The notes under the pieces are model-generated. The model did not search any database. It was not told the origin of the DNA and worked only from the letters and a program-made list of their open reading frames with translations. The position numbers and the translations under genes were made by a program. From contig NZ_KB899910.1 of the NCBI RefSeq assembly GCF_000378465.1, positions 248,001 to 312,000 on the forward strand: a stretch of DNA of 64,000 nucleotides. Reading direction: 5' to 3'. Within the stretch, counting starts at the first letter, position 1, and the number at the start of each line of letters is the position of its first letter. The stretch comes from Elioraea tepidiphila DSM 17972 (lineage in GTDB: Bacteria > Pseudomonadota > Alphaproteobacteria > Acetobacterales > Acetobacteraceae). Below are positions 26,579 through 35,097 of this stretch, one piece after another.

Positions 26579-28762
26579 ATGCCCGCCCCTGCCGTCATCG
26601 CCGACACGCCTCCCGTCTTCGTGCCCGAGAAGCGCCGCGCCTGGCCGAACCGTGCCGCGTTCCGCATCCAGGCGGACTTCGCGCCGAACGGCGACCAGCC
26701 GCAGGCGATCGCCGAACTCACGCGCGGGCTGGAGGCCGGCGAGCACGATCAGGTGCTGCTCGGCGTCACCGGCTCGGGCAAGACCTTCACCATGGCGCAT
26801 GTGATCGCGAATGTCGGCCGCCCGACGCTGATCCTGGCGCCGAACAAGACGCTCGCTGCGCAGCTCTACGGCGAGATGAAGTCGTTCTTCCCCGAGAACG
26901 CCGTCGAGTATTTCGTCTCCTACTACGACTACTACCAGCCGGAAGCCTATGTCCCGCGCACCGACACCTATATCGAGAAGGACGCGCAGATCAACGAACA
27001 GATCGACCGGATGCGCCACGCCGCGACGCGCGCGCTGCTCGAACGGCCGGACGTGATCATCGTCGCCTCGGTGTCGTGCATCTACGGCATCGGCTCGGTC
27101 GAGACCTACAGCCAGATGGTGGTGAAGGTGACGCGGGGCGAGATGCTCGATCGCGACCGGCTGCTGAAGGCGCTGGTCGAGCTGCAGTACCGGCGCAACG
27201 ACCTCGCCTTCGCGCGCGGCAGCTTCCGCGTGCGCGGCGACGGCGTGGAGATCTTCCCGGCCCACTACGAGGACCGCGCCTGGCGCATCTCGCTGTTCGG
27301 CGACGAGATCGAGTCGATCCACGAGTTCGACCCGCTCACCGGCGAGAAGACCGCCGCTCTCGACAGCATCACCGTCTATGCGAACAGCCACTACGTCACG
27401 CCGCGCCCGACCATCACGCAGGCGCTCCAGGGCATCAAGGCCGAGCTGAAGGAGCGGCTCGCGGAGCTGCGCGCGCAAGGCAAGCTGCTGGAGGCCGAGC
27501 GGCTGGAGCAGCGCACCATGTACGACCTCGAAATGCTCGAGACGACCGGGAGCTGCAAGGGGATCGAGAACTACTCGCGCTACCTTTCAGGCCGCAATCC
27601 CGGCGAGCCGCCGCCCACGCTGTTCGAGTACCTGCCGGACAACGCCCTGCTGATCGTCGATGAATGTCATGTGACCGTGCCACAACTCGGCGGCATGTAT
27701 CGCGGCGACTACGCGCGGAAATCGATCCTCGCGGAGTTCGGCTTCCGCCTCCCCTCCTGCGTCGACAACCGGCCTCTGAAATTCGAGGAGTGGGACGCGA
27801 TGCGCCCGGACACGGTGTTCGTCTCGGCGACGCCCGGGCCGTGGGAGATGGAGCGCACCGGCGGCGTGTTCGTCGAGCAGGTGATCCGTCCGACCGGCCT
27901 CGTCGATCCCGTCACGATCGTGCGCCCTGTCGAGAAACAGGTGGACGATCTGCTGGCCGAATGCCGCGCCTGCGCCGATCGCGGGCAGCGCGTCCTGGTG
28001 ACGACGCTCACCAAGAAGATGGCCGAGACGCTGACCGAATTCCTCAACGATGCCGGGATCAAGGTCCGCTACCTGCATTCCGACATCGACACGCTGGAGC
28101 GGATCGAGATCATCCGCGACCTGCGCCTCGGCGTGTTCGACGTGCTGGTGGGCATCAACCTGCTGCGCGAGGGGCTGGATATCCCCGAGTGCGCGCTGGT
28201 GGCGATCCTCGATGCCGACAAGGAGGGCTTCCTGCGCTCCACCACGTCGCTGATCCAGACCATCGGCCGCGCGGCGCGCAACGTCGATGGGCGCGTGATC
28301 CTCTACGCCGACTCGATGACCGACAGCCTCAAGCGCGCGCTCGACGAGACCGAGCGTCGGCGCTCCAAGCAGCTCGCCTGGAACGAGGCCCACGGCATCA
28401 CGCCCCAGAGCGTGAAGAAGCAGGTCGCCGAGATCGTCGCCTCGGTCTACGAACAGGACTACGTCACCGTCGCGGCCGTGGCCGAGGAGGCGGGCCCGGC
28501 CGAGTTCGTCGGCAAGGATCTGCGCGCCACCATCGCCGAGCTGGAGCGGCGGATGCGCGAGGCGGCCGCCGATCTGGAGTTCGAGACCGCGGCCAGGCTG
28601 CGCGACGAGATCCGGAGGCTGGAGGCGAAGGAGCTGGGGCTGGATCGGCCCGGTATCGCGCCCTCGCGCGCGATCGACTGGAAGCCGAAACCGCTTGGTC
28701 CGGGCGGCGGCGGCTACGACCCGGCCAAGCGCCGGGGCGGCAAGCGCCGGCGCGGCCCGTGA
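26579..28762 (+). CDS. uvrB: Excinuclease ABC subunit B
   Basis: A 727-residue UvrB, the damage-verification helicase of nucleotide excision repair. Walker A is [14 protein letters not shown] near residue 62; the DNA-wedging beta-hairpin is in [20 protein letters not shown] near residue 116; the DEAD-type motif is [10 protein letters not shown] near residue 360; helicase motif VI is [12 protein letters not shown] near residue 560; and the C-terminal UVR motif for UvrC binding is [20 protein letters not shown] near residue 655. The basic end GGKRRRGP is an ordinary variation. GAGGAGAG precedes the ATG. Confidence 0.96.
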   Translation: MPAPAVIADTPPVFVPEKRRAWPNRAAFRIQADFAPNGDQPQAIAELTRGLEAGEHDQVLLGVTGSGKTFTMAHVIANVGRPTLILAPNKTLAAQLYGEMKSFFPENAVEYFVSYYDYYQPEAYVPRTDTYIEKDAQINEQIDRMRHAATRALLERPDVIIVASVSCIYGIGSVETYSQMVVKVTRGEMLDRDRLLKALVELQYRRNDLAFARGSFRVRGDGVEIFPAHYEDRAWRISLFGDEIESIHEFDPLTGEKTAALDSITVYANSHYVTPRPTITQALQGIKAELKERLAELRAQGKLLEAERLEQRTMYDLEMLETTGSCKGIENYSRYLSGRNPGEPPPTLFEYLPDNALLIVDECHVTVPQLGGMYRGDYARKSILAEFGFRLPSCVDNRPLKFEEWDAMRPDTVFVSATPGPWEMERTGGVFVEQVIRPTGLVDPVTIVRPVEKQVDDLLAECRACADRGQRVLVTTLTKKMAETLTEFLNDAGIKVRYLHSDIDTLERIEIIRDLRLGVFDVLVGINLLREGLDIPECALVAILDADKEGFLRSTTSLIQTIGRAARNVDGRVILYADSMTDSLKRALDETERRRSKQLAWNEAHGITPQSVKKQVAEIVASVYEQDYVTVAAVAEEAGPAEFVGKDLRATIAELERRMREAAADLEFETAARLRDEIRRLEAKELGLDRPGIAPSRAIDWKPKPLGPGGGGYDPAKRRGGKRRRGP

Positions 28763-28823
28763 CCCTGGTCACCCGCCACCCGTGCCCCCATCTCAGCCGC
28801 ACGCGCGACCTCGGAGACCCGCC

Positions 28824-29462
28824 ATGCTGTTCGACTTCGCCGACCTGTCCGCCGACAACGTCTATAAGCTGCTGGTCTCCACCGTGGTGCCGCGGCCGAT
28901 CGCGTGGGTCACCACCCGCGACACCGAGGGGCGGGTGAACGCCGCGCCCTACAGTTTCTTCAATGTGATGGGCAACGACCCGCCGGTGGTGTGCATCGGC
29001 ATCGGCCCGAAGAAGGGCGAACTCAAGGACACGGGCACGAACATCCGCCGTACCGGACAGTTCGTCGTCAACCTCGTCTCCGAGGACACCGTGCACGCCA
29101 TGAACATCACCGCGATCGATGTCGATCCCGGCGTGGACGAACTCGCGATGGCCAAGCTGACGCCGCTCGCCAGCACGACCGTCGCGCCGCCCCGGATCGC
29201 GGAGAGCCCGGTCGCGCTGGAATGCGAGCGGCTGGCGGTGGTGGAACTCGGCAACGGCCGCGCGGTGGTGATGGGCAAGGTGCTGGCGATGCATGTGCGC
29301 GACGACTGCGTGCTCGATGCCGCCAAGTGCTACATCGACACGCCCAGGCTCGGGCTGATCGGGCGCATGCATGGCCGCGGTTGGTATGCGCGCACGACGG
29401 ATCGGATCGAGATCCCGCGCATCTCGGTCGCGGAGTGGCGGGCGGGCAAGGCGGCGGAGTAG
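28824..29462 (+). CDS. Flavin reductase family protein (FMN-binding split barrel)
   Basis: A 212-residue split-barrel flavoprotein. The FMN-binding stretch VPRPIAWVTTRDTEGRVNAA lies near residues 22-41, followed by PYSFFNVMGNDPPVVCIGIG. Members reduce flavin for monooxygenases or act as oxidoreductases. The next gene is an iron importer permease, so reduction of ferric chelates is conceivable, but the Fur-like box lies downstream of this gene, not upstream. ATG 28824 has GGAG eight bases upstream. Confidence 0.82.
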   Translation: MLFDFADLSADNVYKLLVSTVVPRPIAWVTTRDTEGRVNAAPYSFFNVMGNDPPVVCIGIGPKKGELKDTGTNIRRTGQFVVNLVSEDTVHAMNITAIDVDPGVDELAMAKLTPLASTTVAPPRIAESPVALECERLAVVELGNGRAVVMGKVLAMHVRDDCVLDAAKCYIDTPRLGLIGRMHGRGWYARTTDRIEIPRISVAEWRAGKAAE

Positions 29463-29592
29463 CGGCCGCCCGCGGGCACACGGATCGCGCCCGGCAGTCC
29501 GCCCCCGCCGCCGCGCCCGCCGCTCAGGTTGACAGTACCGGCCCATTGGCAGGTCACTGGCCCCGCGGTGTCCGCTGTGCTAGGCATGCAAG

Positions 29593-29607
29593 TGAGAACC
29601 ATTCGCA
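29593..29607 (+). promoter_or_regulatory. Fur-like 7-1-7 operator before the iron permease gene
   Basis: TGAGAACCATTCGCA matches the alphaproteobacterial 7-1-7 pattern TGC-n-AAT-n-ATT-n-GCA with changes in the left arm. It lies 31 bases upstream of the permease GTG and just downstream of a weak -10-like TAGGCA at 29581. Near-identical palindromes stand before the other two genes of this iron locus. Confidence 0.6.
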
Positions 29608-29638
29608 AGGAGTGCGGGCCCGCCCGCCCCCGAGACCC

Positions 29639-31318
29639 GTGCCGCCCGACATCGCGCTCGACCAGCCCCGCCCACTGCTCCGCTTCACTGCACGCCTGCC
29701 CTCGGGCTGGACCGTGGCCGCGCTGCTGGTCGCAACGGCCGTCGCCGCACCGATCCTTGCCGTGCTGGGCGGTGCGCTCGCGCCCGCCGGCCCTGCCTGG
29801 CGACACATCGCCGAGACGGTGCTCGCCGACTACGTCGTCAACTCGGTCCTCCTCGCCCTCGGCGTCGGCGTCCTGACCATCGCCATCGGCACCTCGACCG
29901 CCTGGCTGGTGACGGTGCACGAGTTCCCGGGCCGGCGCGTGTTCGAGGTCGCGCTGCTGCTGCCGCTCGCGATGCCGGCCTATGTGATGGCCTATGTCTA
30001 CACCGACCTGCTCGAGTTCACCGGGCCGGTTCAGACCTGGCTGCGGGCGACCTTCGGGCTTGCCTGGGGCGAGTACTGGTTCCCCGAGATCCGCAGCATC
30101 GAGGGCGCCATCGCGATGCTGGGGCTGGTGCTCTACCCCTATGTCTATCTGCTGGCGCGCGCGGCCTTCCTCGAACAGTCGGTGTGCCTGACCGAGGTCG
30201 CGCGCACGCTCGGCTGCACCCAGCGGCGGGCCTTCTTCCGCGTCTGCCTGCCGCTCGCGCGCCCGGCGATCGCGGCCGGCACGGGGCTCGCGCTGATGGA
30301 GGCGCTCGCCGACTTCGCCACCGTGCGGCATTTCGCGGTCGACACCTTCACGACCGGCATCTACCAGGCCTGGCTGAACATGGGCGACCGCATCGCCGCA
30401 CTGCAACTGGCCGCCTGCCTGATGGGCGTGATCGCCGTCCTGCTGGCGCTCGAGCGCGCCGCCCGCGGATCGCAGCGCTTCCACAATACATCCTCGAAGC
30501 ACCAGTTCCTGGCACGGACGAGGCTGCCGACAGGAGCGGCGGCAGCAGCGGTGATGACCTGCGCTGTACCGATCTCGTTCGGCTTCCTGCTGCCCGCTGG
30601 CGTCCTGCTTCGCTTTGCGCTGAGCGATGGGGATCCGCTGTTCGGCCCCACGATCGTGCCGTTCGCGCGCAACAGCCTGCTGCTCGCCGGCATCGCCGCG
30701 GTCGTGGCGACGGCGGTGGCGGTCGTGGTGGCGTATGGCGTCCGGCTGCATGGCACACGTTTCATGCGCACAGCGTCCCGAATCGCTTCGCTTGGCTATG
30801 CGATCCCGGGCTCCGTGATCGCAGTCGGCGTGCTCGTGCCGTTCGGTGCCTTCGACAATGCGGTCGATGCCTGGATGCGCGCGCGCTTCGGCATCTCCAC
30901 GGGGCTCCTGCTCTCCGGCACGATGGCCGCGCTCGTGTTCGCCTATGTCGTGCGGTTCCTGGCGGTCGCGCTCTCCTCGGTCGAGGCCGGACTCGGCCGC
31001 ATCCGGCCATCGGTCGAGGATGCCTCACGCGTGCTCGGCCGCGGCCCGGGGCGGACGCTGCTGGCCGTGCACCTGCCGCTGCTGCGCGGCAGCCTGATCG
31101 CCGCCGTGCTGCTCGTGTTCGTCGACACGATGAAGGAGCTGCCGGCGACGCTGATCGTGCGCCCCTTCGATCTCGATACGCTAGCGGTTCGGGTCTATCA
31201 GCTCGCCTCCGACGAGAAGCTCGCCCAGGCGAGCACGGCCGCATTGCTGATCGTCGCGGTGGGTCTGATCCCCGTGATCATCCTGTCGCGCGCGATGAAG
31301 CGCATCGGACAGGATTGA
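29639..31318 (+). CDS. Ferric iron ABC transporter permease (FbpB/AfuB type)
   Basis: A 559-residue inner-membrane permease made of two fused binding-protein-dependent permease domains, about twelve segments in total. Each half carries an EAA-type loop, TEVARTLGCTQRRAFFRVCL near residue 185 and EDASRVLGRGPGRTLLAVHL near residue 460. The fused architecture is typical of Fbp/Afu/Fut ferric importers. GTG 29639 gives MPPDIALDQPRPLLRF; ribosome-site support is modest. The partner binding protein is encoded convergently at 32135. No ATPase gene is nearby, so that subunit must come from elsewhere. Confidence 0.87.
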   Translation: MPPDIALDQPRPLLRFTARLPSGWTVAALLVATAVAAPILAVLGGALAPAGPAWRHIAETVLADYVVNSVLLALGVGVLTIAIGTSTAWLVTVHEFPGRRVFEVALLLPLAMPAYVMAYVYTDLLEFTGPVQTWLRATFGLAWGEYWFPEIRSIEGAIAMLGLVLYPYVYLLARAAFLEQSVCLTEVARTLGCTQRRAFFRVCLPLARPAIAAGTGLALMEALADFATVRHFAVDTFTTGIYQAWLNMGDRIAALQLAACLMGVIAVLLALERAARGSQRFHNTSSKHQFLARTRLPTGAAAAAVMTCAVPISFGFLLPAGVLLRFALSDGDPLFGPTIVPFARNSLLLAGIAAVVATAVAVVVAYGVRLHGTRFMRTASRIASLGYAIPGSVIAVGVLVPFGAFDNAVDAWMRARFGISTGLLLSGTMAALVFAYVVRFLAVALSSVEAGLGRIRPSVEDASRVLGRGPGRTLLAVHLPLLRGSLIAAVLLVFVDTMKELPATLIVRPFDLDTLAVRVYQLASDEKLAQASTAALLIVAVGLIPVIILSRAMKRIGQD

Positions 31319-31454
31319 TACGCTCCGTACGACGGTTTAATCTTCGCGCGGAAGGTTTCGCTCAGAGGGCTAGTGCGGCGGCTGCGCGCCAAAGGAGATC
31401 GCGTATCCCGCGCAGGAAGCCTTCGCCTTGGTGCGCAGGGTTTGTCGCGCAGAG

Positions 31455-31480
31455 AAAAGCGCCCCGCTTGTGCGGGGCGC
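31455..31480 (-). terminator. Intrinsic terminator for the leftward iron-locus hypothetical gene
   Basis: GCGCCCCGC (31459-31467) / GCGGGGCGC (31472-31480) is a perfect nine-base stem with a four-base loop. On the minus strand it is followed by TTTTCTCTG, a classic U-tract, about 100 bases past the stop of the gene at 31577. Confidence 0.85.
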
Positions 31481-31576
31481 AAGTCGAACGGAGCGATATT
31501 GGGGCGTCACCGGGGGAACGGGTCCGGGCGCCCGGGGACCATCGCGCCGCGAGGGGAGGCAGCGCGACGAATCGAT

Positions 31577-32071
31577 TCAATGCAGCAACGGAGGCCGGCC
31601 CGGCGGCCACGCCGGCGGTAGCGCGGTCTCGTCGACCGGCTCGCGCGGCAGACGCAGCCCCGCCGAGGCAAGGGCGGCCGCGAACGCCGCAAGCAACCCG
31701 ATCATGCGTGGCACGAGCCGGGGCGGCAGCCACTTGGCAGCGGCCCGCTGAGCCCGCCACGGCTCGCCCGCCTGCAGGGCCGCGAGCGCGATCAGCAGTT
31801 GCCCCTCGTCGCGCGACAGGCCGGCCGATCCGGGGGCGTGCAGCGCGATCCCGCGGCGGCCAGAGACGCCGATCAGGCTGAGCGCGGCCGCAAGCCGCGT
31901 CACCGCCACGGCAGGCAGGCCGGCGCGCGCGAGCGTGAGACAGAGGCCGGGTCCGTGCCCGCCGCCGGCGTCGAACCAGCCCCGCACCGCGTCGAGAACC
32001 AGCCGGGCGGACGGCGACAGCGCGGCCGGATCGGAATGGCGGAGGGGATCGGTGCAGGGGCTCACCGGCAT
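31577..32071 (-). CDS. Hypothetical protein under a Fur-like operator
   Basis: A 164-residue protein I do not recognise. It has no signal peptide or clear membrane helix apart from a moderately hydrophobic stretch (MIGLLAAFAAALASAGLRL, about residues 121-139). The sequence is Ala/Leu/Arg-rich with a short helical N-terminal part (LVLDAVRGWFDAGGGHGPGL). Its start codon follows a Fur-like palindrome by one base, and it is separated from futA by that gene's terminator, so it appears to be an independent iron-responsive unit. An iron-uptake accessory or regulatory role is an inference from context only. Confidence 0.6.
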   Translation of the reverse strand: MPVSPCTDPLRHSDPAALSPSARLVLDAVRGWFDAGGGHGPGLCLTLARAGLPAVAVTRLAAALSLIGVSGRRGIALHAPGSAGLSRDEGQLLIALAALQAGEPWRAQRAAAKWLPPRLVPRMIGLLAAFAAALASAGLRLPREPVDETALPPAWPPGRPPLLH

Positions 32072-32072
32072 T

Positions 32073-32087
32073 TGCGAACCATTCTCA
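32073..32087 (-). promoter_or_regulatory. Fur-like 7-1-7 operator abutting the hypothetical gene's start
   Basis: TGCGAACCATTCTCA (minus strand TGAGAATGGTTCGCA) ends one base before the ATG complement at 32071. Repressor binding here would cover the transcription start and the translation start region together. Confidence 0.6.
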
Positions 32088-32104
32088 GTTGAGGGACGGA
32101 AGAA

Positions 32105-32120
32105 GGGGGCCGAAGCCCCC
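32105..32120 (-). terminator. UUCG-tetraloop terminator of the iron-binding protein gene
   Basis: On the minus strand GGGGGC-UUCG-GCCCCC followed by TTCTTCC, 15 bases after the stop of the futA-like gene. It separates that gene from the hypothetical gene downstream. Confidence 0.75.
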
Positions 32121-32134
32121 CTGCCGCGACCGCG

Positions 32135-33184
32135 TCAGCGCCAGCCGGCGCGCTGCATGATCGCCAGCGCCTGGGCGCCGTTCTTCGCATAGGCAGTGGC
32201 GTTCAGCCGGTCCTCCTTGAACCGGCCCCAAGCGGCGACCTCGGGCACGACACGCACCTCATCGACCACCGGATACTCGTTGTTCCCGTTGGCGAACATC
32301 TCCTGCGCGGTGATCGAGGTCAGGTACTCGATGAAGGCCTGCGCCACCTCGCGGTGCGGTGCGGTGCGCACCACGCCGGCGCCCGAGATGTTCACATGCG
32401 TTCCGCGATCCGCCTGGTTCGGGAAGATCACTTTCAGTGCCGCCGCTGCCGCCTTCTCGTCGGCCTTGTCCGATCGCAGCAGCCGCGCGAAGTAGTAGGT
32501 GTTGCTGATCGCGATCCGTCCCTGCCCGGCCGCCACCGCCATGATCTGCGGGGTATCGCCGCCCTGGGGCGGCCGCGCCATATTGGCGACCACGCCGCGC
32601 GCCCAGGACTCGAGCGCCGCCTCGCCATTTGCCGCGAGGATCGAACCGGCGAGCGAGATGTTGTAGACGTGGTTCGAGCTGCGCACGAGGATCGTGTTCC
32701 GGAACGCCGGATCGGCGATGTCCTCGTAGCGGGCGATCGGCTTTGGCGGCGTCCAGTCCTTCGGCACGATCAGCACGCGGGCGCGCTTCGAAAGACCGAA
32801 CCAGTGGCCGTCGGGGTCGCGCAGATGCGCCGGAATGCGGCTCTCCAGCACCTGGCTCCGCACCGGCGCGAGCAGGTCTGCGTCCATCGCGCGCACCAGC
32901 CGGGCCGCATCCACGGTCACCAGCACGTCCGCCGGGCTGTTCGCGCCCTCGTTGCGGATGCGCTCGATCAGCTGGTCAGCATCACCCTCGATCAGGCGCA
33001 CGCGCACGCCGCCCGAGACGGCCGTGAAGCCATCGTAGAGCGCGCGGTCCGTGTCGTAGTGGCGGCTGGAGTAGACGTTCACGACGCGCTCCTGCGCCCG
33101 TAGCAACCCGGGCGCGGCGAGCAGGGCCGCCCCGCCGAGCAGGGCCGAGCGGCGGCGGAGATGGATCGGTGAGCGATCGGTCAT
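32135..33184 (-). CDS. Ferric iron ABC transporter substrate-binding protein (FutA/FbpA type)
   Basis: A 349-residue periplasmic iron-binding protein. The leader HLRRRSALLGGAALLAAPGLL has a Tat-like RRR start followed by a hydrophobic core and an AQA cleavage region. The mature start VVNVYSSRHYDTDRALYDGF and the tyrosine pair in ISNTYYFARLL near residue 233 are the ferric-binding features of FutA proteins. DVLVTVDAARLVRAMDADLL is also typical. A 17-base-spaced promoter and a Fur-like box lie directly upstream, and a UUCG terminator directly downstream, so it is transcribed alone. Confidence 0.9.
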   Translation of the reverse strand: MTDRSPIHLRRRSALLGGAALLAAPGLLRAQERVVNVYSSRHYDTDRALYDGFTAVSGGVRVRLIEGDADQLIERIRNEGANSPADVLVTVDAARLVRAMDADLLAPVRSQVLESRIPAHLRDPDGHWFGLSKRARVLIVPKDWTPPKPIARYEDIADPAFRNTILVRSSNHVYNISLAGSILAANGEAALESWARGVVANMARPPQGGDTPQIMAVAAGQGRIAISNTYYFARLLRSDKADEKAAAAALKVIFPNQADRGTHVNISGAGVVRTAPHREVAQAFIEYLTSITAQEMFANGNNEYPVVDEVRVVPEVAAWGRFKEDRLNATAYAKNGAQALAIMQRAGWR

Positions 33185-33205
33185 GGGATCTGTCCGTCCT
33201 GCAGT

Positions 33206-33220
33206 TGCAAATCATTCGCA
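33206..33220 (-). promoter_or_regulatory. Fur-like 7-1-7 operator of the iron-binding protein gene
   Basis: TGCAAATCATTCGCA is the best match in the locus to TGC-n-AAT-n-ATT-n-GCA, with near-perfect dyad symmetry. It covers the predicted transcription start (about 33218) of the gene starting at 33184. Confidence 0.7.
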
Positions 33221-33225
33221 GCGAC

Positions 33226-33254
33226 TTTCTAGGGCAGATGCGAGCGGTTCGCAA
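33226..33254 (-). promoter_or_regulatory. Sigma-70-like promoter of the iron-binding protein gene with a second palindrome
   Basis: On the minus strand TTGCGA (complement of 33249-33254), a 17-base spacer, and TAGAAA (complement of 33226-33231). A second palindrome, TGCGAGCGGTTCGCA at 33239-33253, overlaps the -35 and spacer and may be a second, weaker Fur-type site. With the box at 33206 this would let a repressor occupy the whole promoter. Confidence 0.6.
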
Positions 33255-33272
33255 CTGATTTCCGCATCCGGG

Positions 33273-33300
33273 TTGCCCGCCGCGATCCCGCTTCTAGACT
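33273..33300 (+). promoter_or_regulatory. Candidate promoter of the amidohydrolase gene
   Basis: TTGCCC (33273-33278), a 16-base spacer and TAGACT (33295-33300) on the plus strand, with the ribosome site GGGAGGA and the ATG at 33334 downstream. It is divergent from the iron-binding protein promoter. Confidence 0.45.
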
Positions 33301-33333
33301 GCGCCCAACCGCCGTTCAGGGAGGATCACGACG

Positions 33334-34182
33334 ATGGCCGCCACCACACGCCCGCAACTCGTCCTGCCGCGCGGCGCGGTGGAATGCCACAGCCACGTCT
33401 ACGACCCCGACCGCTTCCCCTATCTCGCCCCCGAGATCGGCGAGAAGACCTATGACTGGCGGGCCTACAAGGCCGCGCTGATGGATGGCCTCGGCTTCGA
33501 CCGCGTCGCGGTGGTCCAGGCCGGCGCCTACGGCCACGACAACCGCTGCACCCTCGAAGCCGTCGAGAAGATCGGCATCGAGCGCGCCCGTGCCGTCGTC
33601 ATCACCAAACCCGACGAGACCGAGGCCGGATTCCGCGCCCTTCACGCGCAAGGCGCGCGCGGGCTCCGCTTCTTCTTCGGCTCGAAGTGGCTCACGCTCG
33701 ACGATGTCGAGCCGATGACGAAACGCATCGCGCCGCTGGGCTGGCACATCATCATGCAGGACCCGAACGGCACGAAGATGCCCGCCTGGGCCGACCTGAT
33801 CGCCCGCCTCCCCTGCCCTGTGATCATCGACCATCTCGGACGCGTTCCGCCCGGCCCTGGCGCCATGGCGACCGCCACACACCCCGCCTTCCAGGCGCTG
33901 CTGCGCATGGTCGAGACCGGCAAGGTCTACGTAAAGCTCTCCGGGTTCTACTACTCGTCGAGCACGGGGTGGCCATACGGCGATGTCGAACAGCGCGTGC
34001 GCGCGCTCGTCGAGACGCGGCCGGACCGCCTGCTCTACGGCGCCAACTGGCCGCACCCGAACATGAACCCCAAGCCCGACGACGCGAAGGAACTCGACCT
34101 GCTGCTCGACTGGGTGCCCGATGCGAAGACGCGCGAGATGATCCTGGTGGACAATCCTGCGCGGCTCTACTTCGCCGAGTGA
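33334..34182 (+). CDS. Amidohydrolase-2 family protein (lactonase/lactone isomerase-like TIM barrel)
   Basis: A 282-residue metal-dependent hydrolase of the PF04909 group that includes 2-pyrone-4,6-dicarboxylate lactonase and D-galactarolactone isomerase. Marks are the N-terminal VECHSHVYDP near residue 17, PCPVIIDHLGRVPPGPGAMA near residue 165, KVYVKLSGFYYSSS near residue 197 and the terminal LYGANWPHPNM near residue 235 with a buried metal-site pattern. GGGAGGA precedes the ATG. It faces an HpcH/HpaI aldolase gene, and the pair may serve one acid-sugar or aromatic-acid route; substrates are unproven. Confidence 0.82.
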   Translation: MAATTRPQLVLPRGAVECHSHVYDPDRFPYLAPEIGEKTYDWRAYKAALMDGLGFDRVAVVQAGAYGHDNRCTLEAVEKIGIERARAVVITKPDETEAGFRALHAQGARGLRFFFGSKWLTLDDVEPMTKRIAPLGWHIIMQDPNGTKMPAWADLIARLPCPVIIDHLGRVPPGPGAMATATHPAFQALLRMVETGKVYVKLSGFYYSSSTGWPYGDVEQRVRALVETRPDRLLYGANWPHPNMNPKPDDAKELDLLLDWVPDAKTREMILVDNPARLYFAE

Positions 34183-34210
34183 GGAACGGGGCTCCGCCCC
34201 CGATCCCCCG

Positions 34211-34259
34211 GCAGGACTCCGCCCTGCACCCGCCAAGGGCCATTGGCCCTTGGAACCCA
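34211..34259 (-). repeat. Post-stop double-hairpin element, copy 2
   Basis: Read on the minus strand it starts right after the TAA of the aldolase gene with TGGGTTCC, then hairpin 1 (CCAAGGGCC / GGCCCTTGG, 34233-34253) and hairpin 2 (GCAGGGC / GTCCTGC, 34211-34227, one mismatch). A further GGGGC-rich hairpin at 34187-34202 continues to the stop of the opposing amidohydrolase. The order and spacing equal those of the copies at 14430 and 49876. Confidence 0.85.
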
Positions 34260-35039
34260 TTACACGGCAATGGACCTCAGGAACCCGGCGCGCGCCTTCA
34301 ACGCCGGCATCATCAGCGCATGGTCGCTGCCCGACAACACGAGCCGCACGCCCATGCCGATATAGATCGGCGCATTCTGCTCGTCATACACGCCGCCCAT
34401 GCCGGCGATCTTGCCATGCTTGGCGCAAGCGCCGATCACCGCCGCATAGGCCGCCTTCACGCGCTCATGCCCGATCTGGCCAGGAATGCCCATCTCGGCC
34501 GTCAGATCCGAGGTGCCGATCATCAGGCTGTCGATCCCCGGCACCGCCGCGATTGCCTCGGCGTTCTCCACCGCCTGAGGCGTCTCGATCATCACCACCG
34601 TCAGCAGCCGCTGGTTCATCTCCGCCATCAGCTCGCCCGCGGGCATCGCCACGAACCGCGCCTGCGCCGGCGGCCCGCCAAGACTGCGATGCCCGAGCGG
34701 CGGATACTTGCAGGCATCCACCACCGCGCGCGCCTCCTCGGCCGTGTCGATATGCGGGATCACCACCCCCATCGCACCGTTGTCGAGCACGCGCGGCGCC
34801 TGATCGAGCGCGCCCTTGCACACCCGTACGATCGGCGTCACCCGCGTCGGCAGTGCCGCGATCGCGATCTGGGTCGCCTGGTCCTCGCTGAACCCGCCAT
34901 GCTCGGCATCGATGAACAGCCAGTCGAACCCGGCGGCCTCGGCCAGCATCCCGGTCGCCGCCGTGCGCAGGTGATGCACGCCGAGCCCGAGCGCGACTCC
35001 GCCCGCCTTGATGCGCGCCAGCGCATGGTTCTCGATCAT
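34260..35039 (-). CDS. HpcH/HpaI-family aldolase
   Basis: A 259-residue class II pyruvate aldolase of the HpcH/HpaI/citrate lyase beta family. Key parts are FDWLFIDAEHGGFS near residue 39, PIVRVCKGALDQAPRVLDNG near residue 75, the metal ligand region VVMIETPQAVENAEAIAAVP near residue 143, and GTSDLTAEMG near residue 172. Such enzymes cleave 2-keto-3-deoxy sugar acids or 4-hydroxy-2-oxo-heptanedioate to pyruvate and an aldehyde. GGGAGG lies nine bases upstream of the ATG. Confidence 0.88.
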   Translation of the reverse strand: MIENHALARIKAGGVALGLGVHHLRTAATGMLAEAAGFDWLFIDAEHGGFSEDQATQIAIAALPTRVTPIVRVCKGALDQAPRVLDNGAMGVVIPHIDTAEEARAVVDACKYPPLGHRSLGGPPAQARFVAMPAGELMAEMNQRLLTVVMIETPQAVENAEAIAAVPGIDSLMIGTSDLTAEMGIPGQIGHERVKAAYAAVIGACAKHGKIAGMGGVYDEQNAPIYIGMGVRLVLSGSDHALMMPALKARAGFLRSIAV

Positions 35040-35097
35040 CCGGATGGAACCTCCCTGTTCGGTGGAGGCCCGAGCGCACCACGCGCGCGGCGCGCGG

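Noticed and set aside
28824-29462. Assigning the flavin reductase as a ferric-chelate reductase of the iron locus.
   Set aside because: Adjacency is the only argument. The Fur-like box lies after this gene, and no motif specific to ferric reductases is visible.
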